From positions 3,008,550 to 3,072,549 of the forward strand of contig VZSE01013631.1 in the NCBI GenBank assembly GCA_013398275.1: a DNA stretch of 64,000 bases, written 5' to 3'. Below, piece after piece: positions 36,801 through 48,718 of this stretch (positions are counted from its first letter, which is position 1; every line of letters begins with the position of its first letter). Both the position numbers and the translations under genes were made by a program. The notes beneath the pieces are model-generated. The model saw nothing but the letters and a program-made list of their open reading frames with translations. It searched no databases and was not told the DNA's origin. This stretch comes from Promerops cafer (lineage: Eukaryota; Chordata; Aves; Passeriformes; Nectariniidae).

Positions 36801-39800
36801 TGGCTTTTGGCACTTTGATAGTAAACTGGGATTCTCAAAAAACATACCTTCATGTTCATGAAAAGTAATCCTTTCCTAAATGTCTGTCCACAGGAATTCT
36901 TCTAATACTACACCCTGAGAAATAAACTCTTTCTCTGAGTATGCTATACTAAAATATTTTTTGAGAAGTTCTACAATAAGAGAATGAATGTATTCCATAA
37001 AAACTTAAAATTGGATTTTTACCAGCTTGAGAAAGAGTAAAAGCAGCACAATTTGAAAATTACAGTAATTCTGTCATGGTCTATTTCTTAGAGATTGTAA
37101 AAAAGCTAAATGACTGTGGTTTTTGTATAACTCTTCATGCCAATTTTCTTTAACTTAATTAGGTAATGCAGATATGTCAGCATGACGTTAGAAAGGAGGG
37201 ATTAATCAAGTTTGTATATTTCACATGTAATTTTCTCAGTCTTCTAGAAATACCCATCTCTTTTATTTCAAAGAAAAGAGCTTCATAATGTCATGTATAA
37301 TGTAACTACAGACTATGAGTAATTTAAGTTCTGATTCCATGCTACCATATATTTTTCTGGCAGATTTCCCCTCACTAATAAGTATTTCTTGGCAACTGTC
37401 AGTTGTTTCTCTTCTAGTTCTTGAGCTGTTTTTTTTTTTTTTTTTCCTTGAAACATGAGTTTAGCCTAAGTCTTTTGACATATCTGGCATCATTACCTTT
37501 CCTCACTGTGACATTATGAATTACTGCTGTCAGGATTTTGATCTAGGTACTGTCCTTAATGCAATTTTAAAACACTGATATGCTCTTTGCCAGTATATTT
37601 TATTAGTTATTAGGCCTGTCACAATTTTGAGAATTCTACTAACACTGCTCAGGTTTTTTTTCTATTAGCTATAGCTTATAAAAATATTCAGCTATTGCTG
37701 AACAAGATAATAAAGTAATCTGGAAACTGTTTTATCAGTTTGTGTCTTTTTAGTATATCAGCTTGTGTCTAAAACACAGTGACCTGAAAATGAGCACTTA
37801 GAAACACATTTGGACACATTAAGTGGGTAATATTACTGTGTCTTATTTTTAAAAATACTGAGTATATATGATTGTTTTGATGTTTATTAGAAGCTGTTGG
37901 CATTTAGGTTCTTTCTGTGTTTAGAAATGTAAGTTAAAATGTTAGGACTACTTGGAAATAGCTCATGTCCAAGATTACAAGCAATAGTGAATGAATTACT
38001 GCTTCTTAATGACAAGACAATAGCCCTAGTATATTTTTATTTTAAACTGGAAATTTATTGCATATTTAAATATAAAGCATAATAAATATCTTTGCTCAAA
38101 GTGACAGTCATTATCTTCTAATTGGACAAACCTCCTCAATGTTCCTAAAATGAGCAAAATTTTATTCTAATTTTAGTTGTCCTGGTTGTGGAAAAGAGCA
38201 TCCTTCCATATGCACTGTTTCATTAGCCCATCTAAAAGATAAAAATTGAACTGTCTAAAGATGTATCCTCAGTTTAAGTATGGACAGTGTAGTATAAGGA
38301 ACACAGATAAGATTCTTTAACAAAGATTTGCGTTGTGAGTCAAGCCACTTTTTAAAAGAAAATGTTACAAAAGGATTGTAAGTTGTCTTTACATGTTTTT
38401 AATGTGGTTTCTCTTTATAATGCTTTCACCCTTCCTTGATAGAGGCAGAATGATGAAGAGAATGTAAATTTTATGGCTAATTTATAGATATGATCTAGAA
38501 GTTAATTGGTTTTATGGATTTCTCTCATAGTTCAAGGAAGAATAACAGTAAACCAGAAAGTATTGTAATTGGCTTCATTAAGATTAATTTTCAAACAGCT
38601 AAATGTGGCCAGTGCTTCTACAGAGAAATATAGGAAATTGTCAAAACCACCATATCAGTCTCCAGGTGATGGTCCTGCTCTTGGATTCAAATGACTCTAC
38701 AAGGCATAAAATTCTTTGGCTCAATTGTGCTTTGGACTGAGAGAAGGCATTCAGGAAAATCCCAGTGTTCTCTCTCATATGAGTACTACAGAGCCTTTAG
38801 CTATGCTTGATTTTCGTTTCTTTTTTTTTTTTTGAACCAAGATAAATCACACACTTTATTTCAGCTTCTTTTGAAGCTACTTTCTGTTTTAGCACACATG
38901 GCAGTCTAGCTGCAAGAGCTCTTTTGCCAGTGAGCAGATTCACATTGCCAGTGAAATTCCCAGCTGTGAGAAATAATGGATTCTGTGAGTGTCAGCCTTC
39001 TGAGCTTTGTGTTCTGTGCAGCTTTGGTCATCAGAGTACAGCTGAGCTGTGTGGGTGCAGATTATGTCCTTGACGTGAGAACAGCACACCATCCTCTTCA
39101 GAGCACTGGAACATCCAAATTCCTCACTAGTGCTCAGATGTTCCTGCTAGGAGCACTCAGCTTTTTGAACACATCAGGGCTCGATCCTGCAAGTGATGAG
39201 GTTTTCTGATCATGCCCATCTTTTTTTCATTCTATAGGTGATTGAAATATATGGCATTGCTGATTGTAGTCTAAGCAGCTTAGTGATGTTTATTTGAAAC
39301 AGAACCTTTACAAAAGGGGGGGAGGCTTGTAAGACTCCGGAGTGGCTTTAAAATTTTTTTTCTTTTTAATTAAAAATGTATGAGTTCATGTTAGAAAAAT
39401 CTGTTCAAATACTAAAGCTCAAACAATCTTAAAAATTAAGAATAGCAATTTATAAATCACCAACATAAATTTTAAAAAATCCACTTGGCTATTCGTGCAA
39501 TAAAGCCTTAAATGGTTCCTCATGATCCTAAGTGCACAGTGGGCTGGCTAACCTGAGTGAGGTGTTTTAAGGCCATATTGTCACAGAGAATGGAAATTGT
39601 CCTTTTGCAAACTTCTGTTTTCAGTACCAATCTCTTTTTAACCAAGTAGAACACATTCCTTCCCTCCTCTCCATTGCCCTTACAGCTTTTGTGTGGGATA
39701 AAGCTGCCTGTGAAATCTGCATTGTTTCACATAATTTTCTTTGATTAGACCATAAGAGGAAGAATTATCTAATTGCATGTCTGAATAACACTGATCACAT

Positions 39801-42800
39801 GACTCCCTAATTCCAGCTGTCCTAGCTGAAGACTGCACCAGCAGAGTATTTTCTGGAACTGATTTTTTTTTTTCCTGAGCCATTCTTAATCCCCAGTTAT
39901 GATGATTTTGACCAGAGTTCTTAGTGTTATAAACACAGGTCTGATAATTCCAGGGTGATTTGCGAGGGGATGTTTTGAAGAATTGTCCACACAACTGAAC
40001 CATAATACATCCCTGAATACAGGAAATGTGCAGCACACTGAAGATGCAGGTGTCTTTTTTTCCCCCACTCTAAACATTTTTTGGAAGTTTTCCACGTGTG
40101 TTTTGTGATCTCCCTAAAAGTATAAACCTTATACTTGAGCATCTGAATATTGCAGTCGAAATGGTGTGTACTGACATAGTGGCATTTTTTTGACATGCAC
40201 ACTTTTGGAAAGACTAGGAACAGAACAGTGGGAGCCCAGTCCTCTCACAGGTATTAACAGAAGCTTTCAACTTAATTTCCTGAGTGTTTGGATTTGCCCT
40301 GTGGTATTAATTCTCAAATATAGTTGTCTTCACCATCTGCTTTTCTCTTTTTTTTCTCCATGTATCCTGCCCTTAGGAGCTGTGCGTTTCTCATCTCTTG
40401 ATTATCAGAGAACAACTTTACACTTCTTTTTTTTTTAATTTATTCTGAGTTGAAAAGGGAACATAAATCTCATATGTTTAAAAGATCAACTTACATTATT
40501 TCCCTGTGGCCATTTCATTTTCCTTGCATTCAGTTGAGAAACTGCAGCCAGGTATCTTTTCTAAAAGAATTTACTTCTGTATCTAAGTGGAGGACATTCT
40601 CATGAGTGACCTTGAGTATCTTTAGATACAGGGAGGATACACTAGTAAGGTTGCACATTACTGGTTTTTAAAACTTCAGTAACATAGTTGGTTTTCAGGC
40701 CAGCTGTGGATTTTTTCATCATTTGTCAGGATTTGTTGTGGAATTTATTTTCTGCTTCTAGAATGTTCTGTTTGCTTTCTTGTTACTCTTATATTTTTGT
40801 GACAATTGGCTACTATGCCTCTATCAGAGCAAGCCCCAAGCTTTCATTTGCCAAATTTACTGTCTGCTGTTCCTTCAAGCGTGTGAGTCTAGCCAGGAAG
40901 AGGCTTCAAAATACTCATGCTCTTTGTTAGGTACACTATGACATGCAAATACATAACTTTCAGTTCAAGGGAGTCAGAGAAGAGGAGAAGTGAGAGCACT
41001 AAGCAGAAGCATCACAGTGATTCTGTTCTTTTGAAAAATCTGAGGTGTAGAAGAAACTTGGCATTAATATCGTTGGTCTGAAATCACAGCATAATGACAA
41101 CTGGCATTATATACACCCAGAGACTCATACATGCTTCACCCTTCCTAAAAAAAAAAAGAGAAAATACAGCAAATCTCTGAAATGGAAAGGCCACTTGCAA
41201 AAATTTTTAAAAGGATGTTACAGGGTAAAAGATACATTCTGTCAATAGAAAGTGGTACTGAAAAACAGAGGTAAATTAGTGTTATTTGTTTTAACTGTGT
41301 TCTGTTGGGTCTTCTTTTCATGCAGGTAAGCAGCAAGGATGAAGACTTCCTAGACCTTTCAGTTGACGTGGAGCAGAATACTTCAATCACTCACTGTTTA
41401 AGGTAGGCACAAAAATCCAAATTTTTCTGACTTGTCTTTACCTGTTACCCAGAAAGCAGGAAATAAAACCAAAAGCTGACAGTTCTATCTTTATGTGGAT
41501 TTAAGTGTATAAAGTTATGTCGATATTGTACATTTATATGGATATTTCATATTAAAAATGAGTATTTACAGCTTTCTTTTTTTACTCAGGGGTTTCAGCA
41601 ACACAGAAACTCTGTGCAGTGAGTACAAGTATTACTGTGAAGAATGTCGCAGTAAGCAAGAAGCACATAAAAGGTACATCACAGTTAGGGAAGGAGAAAA
41701 ATAACCCATGCATTTAGTGAAAATACTCTGGTATTTCTTTTGTGTGTGTGTCAAGGAGAGAACACCCTTTTCCCCTTAATTTTTCCACTCTTCTTCCACT
41801 TAAAAGTAACTTGCCTTCATTCTTCATGCTAGAATTCAATGTGTCTCTTTCCATGAGTAGTGAGAATCCGTGTAAAGCATTTTGGGATCATTATTTATTT
41901 TATTAATGAGAAAATTAGTAGTCTTAAGACCAAAAATAAGTTAAAAAGTCAAGTTAAAACAAACTGTCGGTAACCAATCAAAGATAAATGGCAATGATGA
42001 AAAGTCATTGATTGCATGTGACTTTTTAAACTTAGTTTTATTTTGAAAATAAAATAATTTTTCCAGTTGCTGAAAGAATCAGTTTGATAGCACTTTTTGT
42101 AGCTATTGTTGTTAATGGAGTTTCAGATTTTTTAAACATGTTTGATTAGTTGTGTTAAACTGCTTGACAGTGCTCCTGAAAATCATCAGAAGCTCTATGG
42201 CAGCCTGAAAACCATTATGTTTGTTTAAAACCAGTTCTTGTCTGCCTAATAATTCTAGTCTTGTTTACACCTTTGAAAAACCTGTCAATTTGTGTACTGT
42301 GTGGTTACTTATTATCTGAGAAAGTATTTGGCTGAAGGAGTGGGAACTCTGACATGCTCTACTGGTTATACCACTGCTGCTGGTTATTTGGTTTACCACA
42401 GATTGCACACACAGCTTTTGCATATCTCATCTGCCAAGTCTGCCTTCTCACGTTGCCTGAGCTTACTAATTGGTGTCTGGTAGAGGTTGTGAATCCAGGC
42501 CTGGCCTGTTTTCTGTTGTCGAGCTCTTCTTCTGTGTGGGAGGTAATGTGATCCCTGACCTATATAAATTGGGCTGACATAAGCCTGTACTGTAGGCACT
42601 TCCATATTGGCAAAATACAGCTTTGATTGCTTATATTTTGGGTTTCACGTGGGGCGTAAGTTCAGTTTCACTGCAGTCATATTTTTCTTCCATCTCTGTA
42701 AAACAGTTTATCTGTGATGGGGACTACTCAGAAAGATGGTGTACCAAATTTCTTCACCATTGACAGAGCTCCTATTACCAAACACAGTTACATTATAAGG

Positions 42801-45800
42801 AGAGGACACAGTTTTGAAAAGAGAGCAGAAATTATAGCTGTAATATAATAAAAATGTAACTCACCCCAAAAAATAGTTGCTTCTGTCATCTTTCTGCCCT
42901 GCTCCAGCTGTTTTCATTTCCTAGTTCCCTTGTGGGCAGGTGAGTTATCAAGGAATTTGTCCACAGCCCCCTGCCTTTTGAAAACGGGTTGTCTTTTACA
43001 AATTTCCTGACATTCTGAAAGTATGGTCTGAAAAGACATGTCTGAAGCCTGGGCTGTATTGCAGAGATTTTTGAGCTGCCTCTTGGGGCTCAAAGTTTGA
43101 GAAACCAGCACTGTGCCAATCTAAGGCACTTGGCTGTGCCAAGAAGCAGAGCGCTCTGGTTTGGTTGTTCTGTTAGGATGGGCAGATTTATTGCCCAAAG
43201 CTCTGGAAGTCTGTGTTTGCTGCCAGGCCAGCTGTGGTTGGCTGAGGAGGATTTGTAGGCACTGATGTGAGATCTCAGTACCTCATGCTAGGCAAAGGGG
43301 CTATTGAGCCCTCAGTAAAACTAGGTCACTTTTGGCTTTGACTGCCATAAAACATTGCTGCAACATTTGTACGAAATTATTGTGCCAGAGCTCAGCCTTA
43401 TCTAGTTTGGATAGCAGGGGGTAGGTGGATAACAGTGGGCTATTTGTGTTCCTTGGAAATTTTTTAAATGAAGGGCTTGGAAATTAATGGCTAGGAAAAC
43501 TTGGAGTAATACTTACGTGACAAAGTGGTGTAACAAAGCTTATTTTAAAGAGCTTGTTTGACTTGGCTGGTTTACTGGGAAATTCAGCTGCAACAGGACC
43601 TCTGAAATAGCTCTGTTGCAATACCTGCACTGTATATCAAGTGAGATCTGGGTTTTGCTTTTGGGAACTCTGGAAAGCTATGGGTAGACTTAAAAATTGA
43701 ATTCTGTGCTACGTGATCTTTGTGTCTAAATTGTTATGTGAGTTCATCATGGCTGTTTTTATATACTGTATCTTACTGTTTTAAATATATTTTCAGTTTT
43801 CTCTCTCTTTCAGTTAAAAATCTCCCTTTACTTTAACAATACAGTATACTTTTAAACATCTGGTTATTTTGGTTTCTTTTAATGCTTGCAAAGGTTTTTA
43901 AAGATTTCAGTAAATCAAGTTTCTTGTTTGTTGATACCGACTGAATATTTTGGATGAGTATTGGAAATACTGCTGTTTTTTTGGATTTGTTCTTTTTTTC
44001 AGGATGAAAGTAAAAAAGCTGCCTATGATTCTAGCTCTCCATTTGAAGAGATTTAAGTACATGGATCAGCTGCATCGATACACAAAACTCTCTTATAGAG
44101 TAGTTTTTCCTTTAGAGCTTCGTTTATTTAACACCTCAGGAGATGCCACCAATCCTGACAGAATGTATGACCTTGTTGCTGTGGTAGTTCATTGTGGAAG
44201 GTAATAACTCTGTTTTAAGCAAGGGATTTTTTTATAAGCATTACTGTGCTTAAAAGAACAACACAAAGCATCCAGTATCATATAAATCAATAGCATTTAA
44301 AGACCTCTTTAAAAGAAAACCTTTTTAGGAAAAAAAGTGTTGTGGGGAGAAACTACTAGTCCTGACAGAAACTATGGCCTTGTTGCTTTGACAGATCATT
44401 GTGAAACATGGTAGTTACCATGTATTTCACATTACAGATCTTTATATGAACTTAACTGTGTTTAAAAAAACCCAACACAGAATGCACAATATCATATAAT
44501 AATATTTAAAAACAGTTTCTAAGGAAAAAAGCTTTCTTAGGAAGGAAAGCATTATAGAAAGATTAATTTATAAAGCACTTCCTTTAGGGTGTGTTTTTTT
44601 TCCTTAAGGCTTGAGCAACATGTTCTGATAATATATAGATATATTTGAGCTTTGTTGATTACTTTGTTTCATTGCTTTCAAAATAGGACTGTTAGATTTG
44701 TATTTGATTTTGCTATGTTCAACAAATGTTCTTGTGGCTTTAAGGCTTAAAACCAGGTTGTTCTACAAACTGCTTATTGATAAAAGTCCCAAAGTTGAAA
44801 ATTACAATTTGACATCTAGAATCACAGAATAATTTATGTTCTGAGGTCAAATACTAAAACTCAAAGCAGGGTAACTTTGATGTTAGATTAGGTTGCACTG
44901 GTCCCAGTTTCATAACTAGGAATCCTAATTTCACTTCCTCTTTGGGCAATTTGCTCCAGTTTTTCTGTGTTCTCTCAGTGACTAAAGAGTAGAGTTAAGA
45001 TAAATAGATCTCAGATTGGACAATTTTGGAAAATAAGCCTTTGTGCCATAGTTTTCTGGGACACTCTTGTTCTGGATTATAACGGAAATTCTTTCTGGCC
45101 ATTCTGACCATTTCTGCCTCCTTCATTCAAGCTGCATCTTGGGGACTTCTCTGTTCTTGGAGCCATGGGCAGGAGGTGGCCCCTGTTTTCATGGTGTTGG
45201 TGACCTGGTACAGAGACATCTCCCTCAGGGATGGCAACCTTCCCTCCCTGGTCTGGGCACAAAAACCATAGGTGTGCTCTTGGCCACTTAAGGCAGTTCC
45301 AGAACTGCTTTAACTCAGTTTTACACTTTCAGCTGTAAGATTCAGCTGTTTCAGAAATTGTACTATTTCCTTACTTGAAACCTGATGAGAAATAAGACAC
45401 TCCTAAAGTTTTGGTGGGTTGTTTTTTCTGGCATAGTCTTGGAGAAATTTCTTGTCTGCCATAACTGAAGAGGCTAAGCATTGTAACAGTTTTAACTGGG
45501 AGCCCTTCTCATTGCTGAGCTTCTTGAGACTCCTAAACTGCCAGTTTAATTCAGTTTCTGTTTACAGTGGACCAGATAAAGAGACTGTAGATGAGCAGCA
45601 GCTCCACAGGCTTTTTTCTTTCTGAAGATCAGAAATAGTTTGGGATCTGTTCTGTCTCTATGAAATGTCAGAATGCTTTCTTGATTTCACTTCTCTGTCT
45701 CTACTTAAGATTTCATTTATATTTTCAGTGCCTGTGCTGCTCATTCCTTATTTGAAATTATAATCCTTTATTTAGCATAATAAGTAAGACCGTATTGTGA

Positions 45801-46706
45801 GGATGATGTAAGTAGAGAGTAAAAAAAAAGACAAGACACATCCAAACAGAAATTGTAGAGGTAGCTGTCTTAGTTACTGTTAAGTATTGCTTTTCTACAA
45901 GAAAAACAATTAAAGGGAATGCATCTCCACATATATGTGTGTTATGGTTTATGTTCTTTCCTAATTTTATTTTACAGTGGCCCTAACAGAGGACATTATA
46001 TTGCAATAGTGAAGAGTCATGATTTTTGGTTGCTTTTTGATGATGATATTGTTGAGGTAAGCCCAACCAGAGCACATGCACCCCCCTTGTGGATCTGATT
46101 ATTTAAAGTGGAATGACTGGTGTGCTGATGAAAAGAGGCTTGAACCCCAGTCTAAGTGAGCAATAATTGTGTGTGCACGGCTGTGCCTTACAGTTTGACT
46201 GTACAACACTTTGAATTGCATTTAGGCTTTTATACTTAAAAGAACCTCTTTTGTTTATGACCACTGTCTTTCACCATTGTTTAATAAATTATTCTGTGGC
46301 AAGAGGACAAATAATGATTTAGATAAATTGGGTTTTAGCTTACAATACATAGGAACTTAAAGCAATACTTATAGGAACACTTAAAAAATTATATATAAAA
46401 CATACATAGCTGCTACCCTCTGTGCAGTTGGTGGCTGAGGGGAAGCTGAAACATAACAAGTTTAAGAATTATTTGGATTTTATTATTTTATGTAATTATG
46501 TGAAAGTTAATTTGGTTTGACAATAACTTTTAGAGTGGAACCTAATTTTATGTGTATATTATGCAAGACATTCCTACTTCAATTTTTTGTGTTTTTACAT
46601 CCAGAAAATTGATGCACAAGCTATTGAAGAATTCTACGGGTTGACATCAGACATCTCAAAGAACTCTGAGTCTGGTTACATCCTCTTCTATCAGTCTCGG
46701 GACTGA
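27782..46706 (+). CDS. USP12: USP12, ubiquitin carboxyl-terminal hydrolase 12 (exons 2-9; exon 1 missing)
   Basis: Cysteine protease of the USP family that removes ubiquitin. In vertebrates it is activated by UAF1/WDR48 and WDR20 and acts on substrates such as PHLPP1, Notch and monoubiquitinated histones. Eight exons (27782-27862, 32903-33116, 36106-36332, 41326-41402, 41590-41673, 44003-44200, 45978-46056, 46605-46706) join into 353 codons plus stop without a frame break. With the usual 16-residue exon 1 the protein would be 369 residues (human 370). Visible motifs are the Cys box GNTCYCNS (catalytic Cys at about 48), zinc pairs CLTC (185/188) and CEEC (232/235), the His box RGHYIAIV (His316) and the Asp in DDDIVE (332). 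USP46 is the close paralogue, but the sequence reads [18 protein letters not shown] and [10 protein letters not shown], which fit USP12. All donors and acceptors are canonical. Confidence 0.96.
30186..30212. repeat. Perfect 12-bp inverted repeat, 3-base loop
   Basis: GATTAAAAATCT (30186-30197), CTG, AGATTTTTAATC (30201-30212). It would fold into a tight hairpin in DNA or in pre-mRNA. Confidence 0.95.
31990..32081. repeat. Nested inverted and tandem repeat cluster
   Basis: 11-bp arms CCACTGGTGGA (31990-32000) and TCCACCAGTGG (32047-32057) flank two tandem copies of GCATAAAATTAGAAT. Immediately after comes an 8-bp hairpin CCACACCT/AGGTGTGG (32062-32069 and 32074-32081). It resembles the end of a small DNA transposon but fits no family I can name. 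Confidence 0.75.
32903..33116 (+). CDS. USP12: USP12 exon 3, Cys box (residues ~44-115)
   Basis: Acceptor TTTTGTAG and donor GTAACT. The 214 bases encode [20 protein letters not shown] through [20 protein letters not shown] to KEN, ending in phase 1. The catalytic Cys sits in GNTCYCNS. Compared with human USP12 as remembered, Asp replaces Glu in FRDKV and Asn replaces Ser in KKENLL. Confidence 0.97.
33117..36105 (+). other. USP12 intron 3
   Basis: About 3 kb, AT-rich, carrying one sense CR1 fragment. No other feature recognised. Confidence 0.8.
34665..34965 (+). mobile_element. CR1 LINE 3' end in USP12 intron 3
   Basis: GTGACAGGACAAGGGGGGAT, GGCACTGGAATAGGTTGCCC, GTGGATGCCCCATCCCTGG and GATCCCTTCTAACCCAAGCA follow each other as in a typical CR1 3' end, in the same orientation as the gene. 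It is among the better preserved CR1 copies in the window. Confidence 0.95.
36106..36332 (+). CDS. USP12: USP12 exon 4 (residues ~115-190)
   Basis: Acceptor CTCGCAG and donor GTAAGT. The 227 bases run from [20 protein letters not shown] to [21 protein letters not shown] is the conserved USP QDA box, and CLTC supplies one half of the zinc site. The linker [13 protein letters not shown] seems one residue shorter than in human. GC and CpG content is clearly higher than in the flanking introns. Confidence 0.97.
36333..41325 (+). other. USP12 intron 4
   Basis: About 5 kb, AT-rich, with poly-T runs near 37430-37445 and 38819-38833. No CR1 was recognised. A 77-codon frame at 38976-39209 matches nothing known to me. 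Confidence 0.75.
41326..41402 (+). CDS. USP12: USP12 exon 5 (residues ~191-216)
   Basis: Acceptor TTCATGCAG and donor GTAGGC. It encodes [20 protein letters not shown] and ITHCL, ending in phase 2. The exon itself starts GTAAGC, a donor-like string directly after the acceptor, but the frame requires these bases as coding (Val-Ser). Confidence 0.96.
41590..41673 (+). CDS. USP12: USP12 exon 6, second zinc CxxC (residues ~216-244)
   Basis: Follows an intron of only 187 bases. Acceptor TTTACTCAG, donor GTACAT. It encodes [20 protein letters not shown] then SKQEAHK. CEEC forms the second half of the zinc-binding finger. Phase 2 to phase 2. Confidence 0.96.
41674..44002 (+). other. USP12 intron 6
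   Basis: About 2.3 kb of AT-rich intron with no gene or CR1 recognised. Confidence 0.8.
44003..44200 (+). CDS. USP12: USP12 exon 7 (residues ~244-310)
   Basis: Acceptor TTTTTTTCAG and donor GTAATA. The 198 bases encode [20 protein letters not shown], the conserved USP LHLKRF box, through to [15 protein letters not shown], just before the His box. Phase 2 to phase 2. Its last 62 bases belong to the first copy of a 207-bp tandem duplication. Confidence 0.97.
44139..44545. repeat. Old 207-bp tandem duplication across exon 7/intron 7
   Basis: Copy 1 is about 44139-44345 and copy 2 about 44346-44545, directly adjoining. Identity is highest over the exonic part and falls off with small indels in the intronic part. 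Confidence 0.82.
44346..44545 (+). pseudogene. Decayed duplicate of USP12 exon 7 3' end and donor
   Basis: CCTGACAGAA at 44361 repeats CCTGACAGAA at 44154 with a 207-base offset, and the similarity continues through CTTGTTGCT, TCATTGTG, the splice donor and about 130 bases of intron (TATCATATAA and GGAAAAAA near the end). In the exon frame the copy reads [15 protein letters not shown], then ETW and a stop. It is a relic lying in intron 7, not a usable exon. Confidence 0.85.
44546..45977 (+). other. USP12 intron 7, remainder
   Basis: AT-rich, with one degraded antisense CR1 near 44812-44990. Nothing else recognised. Confidence 0.75.
44812..44990 (-). mobile_element. Degraded CR1 LINE 3' fragment
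   Basis: The plus strand starts CTAGAATCACAGAATAATTT, then GCAGGGTAAC and TTGGGCAATTTGCTCCAGTT, which follows the complement of a CR1 tail with many substitutions. Likely an old insertion in USP12 intron 7. Confidence 0.6.
45978..46056 (+). CDS. USP12: USP12 exon 8, His box and catalytic Asp (residues ~310-336)
   Basis: Acceptor TTTTACAG and donor GTAAGC. It encodes [20 protein letters not shown] and DDDIVE, carrying the catalytic His (GHY) and Asp. Phase 2 to phase 0. Confidence 0.97.
46605..46706 (+). CDS. USP12: USP12 exon 9 with stop codon (residues ~337-369)
   Basis: Acceptor TTACATCCAG. It encodes [20 protein letters not shown] then [13 protein letters not shown] and a TGA stop at 46704-46706. 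GYILFYQ is the usual end of a USP catalytic domain. Confidence 0.97.
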   Translation, partial: KIDAQAIEEFYGLTSDISKNSESGYILFYQSRD

Positions 46707-47519
46707 GGGGGAGCTGTCGTGAAGAGAGATCTTTGTGTTTCACATCTTTGCTATCCTGGAATGGAGCAAGCACTGAAGAGAAGGAAAGCAGGGAGCTCTA
46801 GGGGCAATAGCACACTTTGCACACAACTAAGAAAAGAGTTTGGGGTTCTTAAAACCTTTGTATCATTTTCATTTTATTTGCTCAGGTATCATGCGGACTA
46901 CACATCTCCACTGCATCCCATAAGCAAAAAGAGAGATACCAGCTGCTCTTGCAGGAGCTTTCCTGTGGGGAATACCATCTCTGTGGTCCTAGTTCAAAGC
47001 CCATTGAAGCCTTCCATGGACTTCAGGGGCCTTTGAATCAGGTTCTCACTGCGCTGCCAGATTGGTGCAGTTAGGAGCGTTAGAAATCTGTATTTTATAC
47101 AGACTTTGTGTTTAAAAGGTAAAGGATTCCCTGTGAAGTTAGTTTCCTGTGCTTAAGTTTGAAAGAATGAGGTTTTGAGGGTCAACATGTAAGCAAGAAG
47201 TTGTGTCTGGGCCCAGCTCAATTGCCTTCTTGATGGAAGTGGTTTAACTGAAGGTGCAAACTGGTGTCAGGGAGGCAAGGATGCTTTGCTTCTCTGGAGA
47301 AGCTTACATTATTTATAAATGTGTGATCGGGAACAATCAGTCAAGATTATGGCTCTTAATCTCCGTATGGGGAAAGATTTGGTTTGTAATAGTTTATTTT
47401 TATTTATAAATTATTGTAACTTAGGATCTTGTGTATTGTCCTTTATTCTAACAAGTATTGGAAATTTTATATATTCAGTTGAATTTAAACTAATTATGTT
47501 TAAATATTAAAGGAGAGAC

Positions 47520-47525
47520 AATAAA
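47520..47525 (+). terminator. Candidate proximal polyadenylation signal
   Basis: AATAAA about 0.8 kb after the stop codon, in an A-rich context. The A-rich surroundings make it less certain. Confidence 0.4.
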
Positions 47526-48718
47526 AATTAAAAAACAATGCCTACAATATCTGAAAAAAAAATTCATAACACAGAAGAGAGATTTCCTTCTGGAGGAACT
47601 GGTATCTAACTCAGGTACTTTATTTAATTAAATCAGAAGAGACTCTTCCCATTAATGAGTGAAAAAAGTGATCAAACTATTATGTAAAAGACTTAAATTA
47701 TAAGAAAATATTGGTGCAGTAGTGGTATACAGGTCTTTGTAGTTCTTTGATTTGTTAATGGTTCATACTCTAGGCAAATTAGAATGATGTGGATCAAAGT
47801 AAACAATTTTAAGAATATTATTTCCTCTCCTAAAAGCAGATCAACTTCTGTTAAACATTAAATTAATTCTGAGTAATAAGGAGAAATAGGTTTGGAATTT
47901 TCATGAGACTGAAGATACCACATTCCCGTAAAAGTAATAATATTTAAGTCCTGTATAGTGGAAATTTTTGAAACTAAGCAGTTTACCTTGCTTTAGGTTT
48001 ATGAAACAGCATTGAGAATTAAATCTTGACAAAACACCTGATCTGTAAGAAATGTGAACTATTTGACATTCTTCACTTAGGAGTACATTGTCTGACAGTA
48101 GCTGAATGTAATTTCTGGAAGGTCATTGGATGTGCATTCCAGATTATGGCAATCAGGTCTTGGATGTCCTTGTCACTCCCTTGTCAGCTAGTGATTTTTA
48201 CATTACTGTAATTTTCTAAGGTTGTTTTATTGATACTGTTACAACTTTTAAAAAGAATGTCTTCTGTCTGCTGCTATAACTGAATATTTACTTACCTGTA
48301 TCTTTTAGCTCAGGAAATTACTTCACCTATTCACTCAGTTGAACAAATCTTTAACAGGGTCACTAAATAAATTGGGCTATTTAGCAACTGTCATACTATA
48401 ACAAATCGCTTTTGTAAGATGCAGAGTTTCTAACGCCTTGGTTTGGCTAGAATTCTTTTATAGAAGATTATGTATCATTATTAAACTACCAGCATTGTAA
48501 AGTAAAGCCTAAATATTGTGGGAGGTGCAAAAAAATATGATTGGATTTTTCTGAAAGGATTCAAATAATGTTAACACCTATTTTCGGCTTTCAGTAGAAA
48601 AAGGGTTAAAGGGGTAAGTCAGTTGAATAATGGTGCATGTTAGAAGGATGAAGTCCTTTGCATACTAAAGGTACAGTATTGCAAAAGAACTCTCATATTA
48701 CCTTTTGCTAATTTGGTA

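Noticed and set aside
38976..39240. Possible SINE or small gene in USP12 intron 4 (frame beginning MDSVSVSLL, segment TCGATCCTGCAAG)
   Set aside because: A single short resemblance to a SINE-like string and a hydrophobic start are not enough; no tRNA-like head or A/B boxes were found.
27782..46706. USP46 instead of USP12
   Set aside because: Diagnostic residues ([29 protein letters not shown], final SRD) agree with USP12 and differ from USP46 as remembered, and the RPL21 neighbour fits the USP12 locus.
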